From contig JAJQID010000257.1 in the NCBI GenBank assembly GCA_021199405.1, positions 1 to 7,897 on the forward strand: a DNA stretch of 7,897 nucleotides, in the 5' to 3' direction. The number at the start of each line of letters is the position of its first letter. Position 1 is the stretch's first letter. Source of the stretch: Lachnospiraceae bacterium (lineage in GTDB: Bacteria; Bacillota; Clostridia; Lachnospirales; Lachnospiraceae). A model generated the notes under the pieces. It searched no databases, was not told where the DNA came from, and saw nothing but the letters and a program-made list of their open reading frames with translations. Below are positions 6,061 to 7,897 of this stretch, in pieces. The translations under genes were made by a program, and so were the position numbers.

Positions 6061-7454
6061 TTCACGCCCTCTCTGGTATCCTCCAGAATAATGCCCTGAT
6101 CCAGAAGCTCCTTACGAATGGCGTCTGCCCTGGCAAAATCCTTTGCCTTTCTGGCCGCCTGTCTCTGTGCGATCTTTTCCTCAATGTCCTGATCCAGAAG
6201 CTCTTCCTCTTTTAACACGATCAGTCCGCACACGTCCGTCAGCGTCAGCAATATGTCCAGAAGCGCCTTCGCGTATGCCCGGGAGGTTTCCTCACCGGCC
6301 GTGCTGTTGGCAAACTTCACCAGCTCAAAAACACCCGAAAGAGCGTCCGCGGTATTGAAGTCATCATCCATGGCAGCATTAAATTTATCCACAAAGGCCT
6401 GTGCCCCGGTCAGGTTTTCCTTTTCCTCCCCGGTCAGCTCCTGCGTCTTATTATTTTCTGAAAGGAATTTTAAATTCTGAGCACAGGTGCGGATTCGCTC
6501 CAGACCGTTCCTGGCCGCTTCCATCAGCTCTCTGGAAAAATTCAACGGACTTCTGTAATGGGCAGAGAGCATGAAAAACCGCAGCACCTGAAGGTCATAC
6601 TGCTCCCCGATCTCACGGACGGTAAAGAAATTGCCCTCTGATTTGCTCATTTTTTTATTGTCAATATTTAAAAAGCCGTTATGCATCCAGTAATGGGCAA
6701 ATTCCTTGCCGTTGGCGGCTTCTGACTGAGCGATCTCATTTTCATGATGGGGGAAAATCAGATCCTCGCCTCCGGCATGAATATCAATCTGCTCTCCCAG
6801 ATACTTCTTGCTCATGACGGAGCACTCAATGTGCCAGCCCGGACGGCCCTCACACCAGGGAGATTCCCAGTAGGGCTCCCCCTCCTTTCTGGGCTTCCAG
6901 AGCACAAAATCCAGCGGATCCTCCTTCTGGTCCTCCCCGGAAACCAGCAGAGATCTCATACCTCCCTGCAGATCGTCCAGATTCTTGTGGGAGAGCTTGC
7001 CGTAGTCCTTAAATAATCTGGTTCGGAAATAAACAGTTCCATCCTCCGCCACATAAGCATAGCCCTTCTCAATCAGGGTGCCGATCATCTCCAGCATACC
7101 GTCGATTTCCTCAGTGGCTTTCGGATGGGTGGTGGCGGGCTTCACGTTCATGGCCGCCATGTCCTTCTTACACTCCTCAATGTAGCGCTCGCTGATGACG
7201 GCGGAGTCCACGCCCTCCTCATTGGCCTTTTTGATAATCTTGTCATCCACATCTGTAAAATTGGACACATAATTGACGTCGTAACCCCTGTACTCCATAT
7301 ATCTGCGAAAGGTATCAAAGACAATCATGGGGCGGGCGTTGCCGATGTGAATCAGGTTGTATACGGTGGGGCCGCAGACATACATCTTCACCTTGCCCTC
7401 CTCCAGAGGTACAAATTCTTCTTTTTTTCTTGTTAAAGTGTTATATATTCTCAT
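6045..7454 (-). CDS. cysS: Cysteinyl-tRNA synthetase (469 aa)
   Basis: A cytoplasmic class I aminoacyl-tRNA synthetase that charges tRNA-Cys with cysteine. The Rossmann catalytic domain shows KMYVCGPTVYNLIHIGNARP with the HIGH-type motif (36-39) and KMSKS (268-272). The zinc site is formed by Cys27, Cys211 (HIECSVM), His236 and Glu240 (FPHHENE), matching the E. coli ligands in spacing. The DALR-type helical domain is about 345-420 and contains DDDFNTADAL (363-372). The C-terminal segment has RQAARKAKDFARADAIRKEL (431-450) and ends GVKWRR, both typical. Length is normal. The ATG at 7454 has GGAG six nt upstream, overruling an in-frame TTG four codons earlier. Its 3' end overlaps mrnC. No T-box lies directly upstream, because only 12 nt separate it from ispF; any such control would sit at the head of the operon beyond this window. 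Confidence 0.98.
   Translation of the reverse strand: MRIYNTLTRKKEEFVPLEEGKVKMYVCGPTVYNLIHIGNARPMIVFDTFRRYMEYRGYDVNYVSNFTDVDDKIIKKANEEGVDSAVISERYIEECKKDMAAMNVKPATTHPKATEEIDGMLEMIGTLIEKGYAYVAEDGTVYFRTRLFKDYGKLSHKNLDDLQGGMRSLLVSGEDQKEDPLDFVLWKPRKEGEPYWESPWCEGRPGWHIECSVMSKKYLGEQIDIHAGGEDLIFPHHENEIAQSEAANGKEFAHYWMHNGFLNIDNKKMSKSEGNFFTVREIGEQYDLQVLRFFMLSAHYRSPLNFSRELMEAARNGLERIRTCAQNLKFLSENNKTQELTGEEKENLTGAQAFVDKFNAAMDDDFNTADALSGVFELVKFANSTAGEETSRAYAKALLDILLTLTDVCGLIVLKEEELLDQDIEEKIAQRQAARKAKDFARADAIRKELLDQGIILEDTREGVKWRRA
6067..6074 (-). promoter_or_regulatory. Shine-Dalgarno site supporting the mrnC GTG start inside cysS
   Basis: The minus strand reads AGAGAGGG, six nt before GTG (6060-6058). 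It lies within the last codons of cysS, so the mrnC start is probably coupled to cysS translation. No comparable site precedes the internal ATG codons of mrnC. Confidence 0.6.
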
Positions 7455-7460
7455 AATAAT

Positions 7461-7464
7461 CTCC
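7461..7464 (-). promoter_or_regulatory. Shine-Dalgarno site that fixes the cysS start
   Basis: The minus strand reads GGAG, then ATTATT, then ATG (7454-7452). The in-frame TTG at 7466 overlaps this site and would add only four residues, MEII, absent from usual CysRS N-termini, so the ATG is preferred. Confidence 0.8.
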
Positions 7465-7466
7465 AA

Positions 7467-7897
7467 TCAATCCACCAATCCTGCGCATCCAGCACAGCCC
7501 TGACATCGGCTTCCATCCGTCACATCCGCGGCAGTCATCTCCATGGGGCTGGTCAGCATACAGATTGCCTGAGCAGAGATGCCCTCCCCCTGTCCGGTAA
7601 AGCCAAGTCCTTCCTCGGTGGTCGCCTTCACATTCACCTGATCGACCTCTATGCCCAGCGCATGAGCGATATTGACCCGCATCTCATCAATATGAGGGCG
7701 CATCTTCGGCGCCTGGGCGATGATGGTAGCGTCAATATTTTCCACAAAAAATAAATGCTCCGTCAAAAGCTCTCCTACCTGTTCCAGAAGCTTCAGAGAG
7801 GAAATTCCCTCATATGCCGGATCCGTATCCGGGAAGTGCAGGCCGATATCCCCAAGCGCTGCAGCTCCCAGAAGAGCATCCATGACTGCGTGCAGCA
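7467..7897 (-). CDS. ispF: 2-C-methyl-D-erythritol 2,4-cyclodiphosphate synthase, 5' end missing
   Basis: IspF converts 4-diphosphocytidyl-2-C-methyl-D-erythritol 2-phosphate into the cyclodiphosphate with release of CMP, in the methylerythritol phosphate route to isoprenoids. About 142 codons are visible. The reading frame stays open to the edge (LHAV before MDALLG), so the methionine at 7883 is internal. The missing N-terminus would carry the DxH metal ligands. Visible landmarks are the metal-ligand His in LHAVMDALLGAAALGDIG, FPDTDPAYEGISS, TIIAQAPKMRPHIDEMR, and VNVKATTEEGLGFTGQGEGISAQAICML. An unusual C-terminal extension of about 25 residues follows, ending SRCQGCAGCAGLVD with a C-x2-C-x2-C pattern. 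The stop lies 12 nt before the cysS ATG. In Bacillus gltX and cysE separate ispF and cysS; here they are absent. The product is confident, the role of the tail unknown. Confidence 0.96.
   Translation of the reverse strand, partial: LHAVMDALLGAAALGDIGLHFPDTDPAYEGISSLKLLEQVGELLTEHLFFVENIDATIIAQAPKMRPHIDEMRVNIAHALGIEVDQVNVKATTEEGLGFTGQGEGISAQAICMLTSPMEMTAADVTDGSRCQGCAGCAGLVD

Noticed and set aside
7455..7466. TTG start four codons upstream of cysS ATG
   Set aside because: The TTG overlaps the GGAG site of the ATG and adds residues not typical of the family.
7455..7897. T-box riboswitch for cysS
   Set aside because: cysS starts 12 nt after ispF inside an operon, leaving no room for a leader in this window.
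1..7897. CRISPR array, tRNA, insertion sequence, toxin-antitoxin or phage cassette
   Set aside because: I found no regularly spaced repeats, no cloverleaf with a CCA end, no transposase, and no paired small genes on either strand.

Overview
The window looks like a chromosomal segment of a spore-forming Clostridia member, most likely Lachnospiraceae. The evidence is moderate GC content, Shine-Dalgarno sites of the GGAGG type, a SigH-family sigma factor, and a gene order (ispF, cysS, mrnC, rlmB, sigH) that matches the Bacillus/Clostridia neighbourhood ispD-ispF-gltX-cysE-cysS-mrnC-rlmB-rae1-sigH, minus some members. Every gene I can support is on the minus strand, so transcription runs from the right edge to the left.

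Right and centre (7897 to 1490): one tightly packed operon. It begins off the right edge with ispF (isoprenoid precursor synthesis; 5' end missing). It continues with cysS (cysteinyl-tRNA synthetase), mrnC (Mini-RNase III, 23S rRNA maturation), rlmB (23S rRNA 2'-O-methyltransferase family), a sigH-type sigma factor and a large class A penicillin-binding protein. Junctions run from a 16-nt overlap to a 12-nt gap, which suggests co-transcription and translational coupling. A strong hairpin with a T tract (1399-1440) ends the unit. The genes link tRNA charging, 23S rRNA processing and modification, transition-state/sporulation transcription and peptidoglycan synthesis. Finding a cell-wall synthase directly behind sigH, where Bacillus has rpmG-secE-nusG, is the notable rearrangement.

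Left (1489 to 1): a 317-nt gene-free stretch with the operon terminator and the leader of a separate gene, then a complete tyrosine recombinase (240-1172), then about 240 nt without a supported gene. Near the left edge is a perfect inverted repeat (two 12-nt arms, 4-nt centre, positions 19-46). Read as 11+6+11 it resembles a Xer/dif recombination site, but because it is followed by six T it can equally be a rho-independent terminator of a plus-strand gene lying off the left edge. The recombinase plus this palindrome is the part most worth a second look.

I see no CRISPR array, tRNA, rRNA, insertion sequence or recognisable riboswitch. Most of the window is ordinary core genome. The less ordinary points are the recombinase with its palindrome, a cysteine-rich tail on IspF, and the linker insertion and tail of the penicillin-binding protein.
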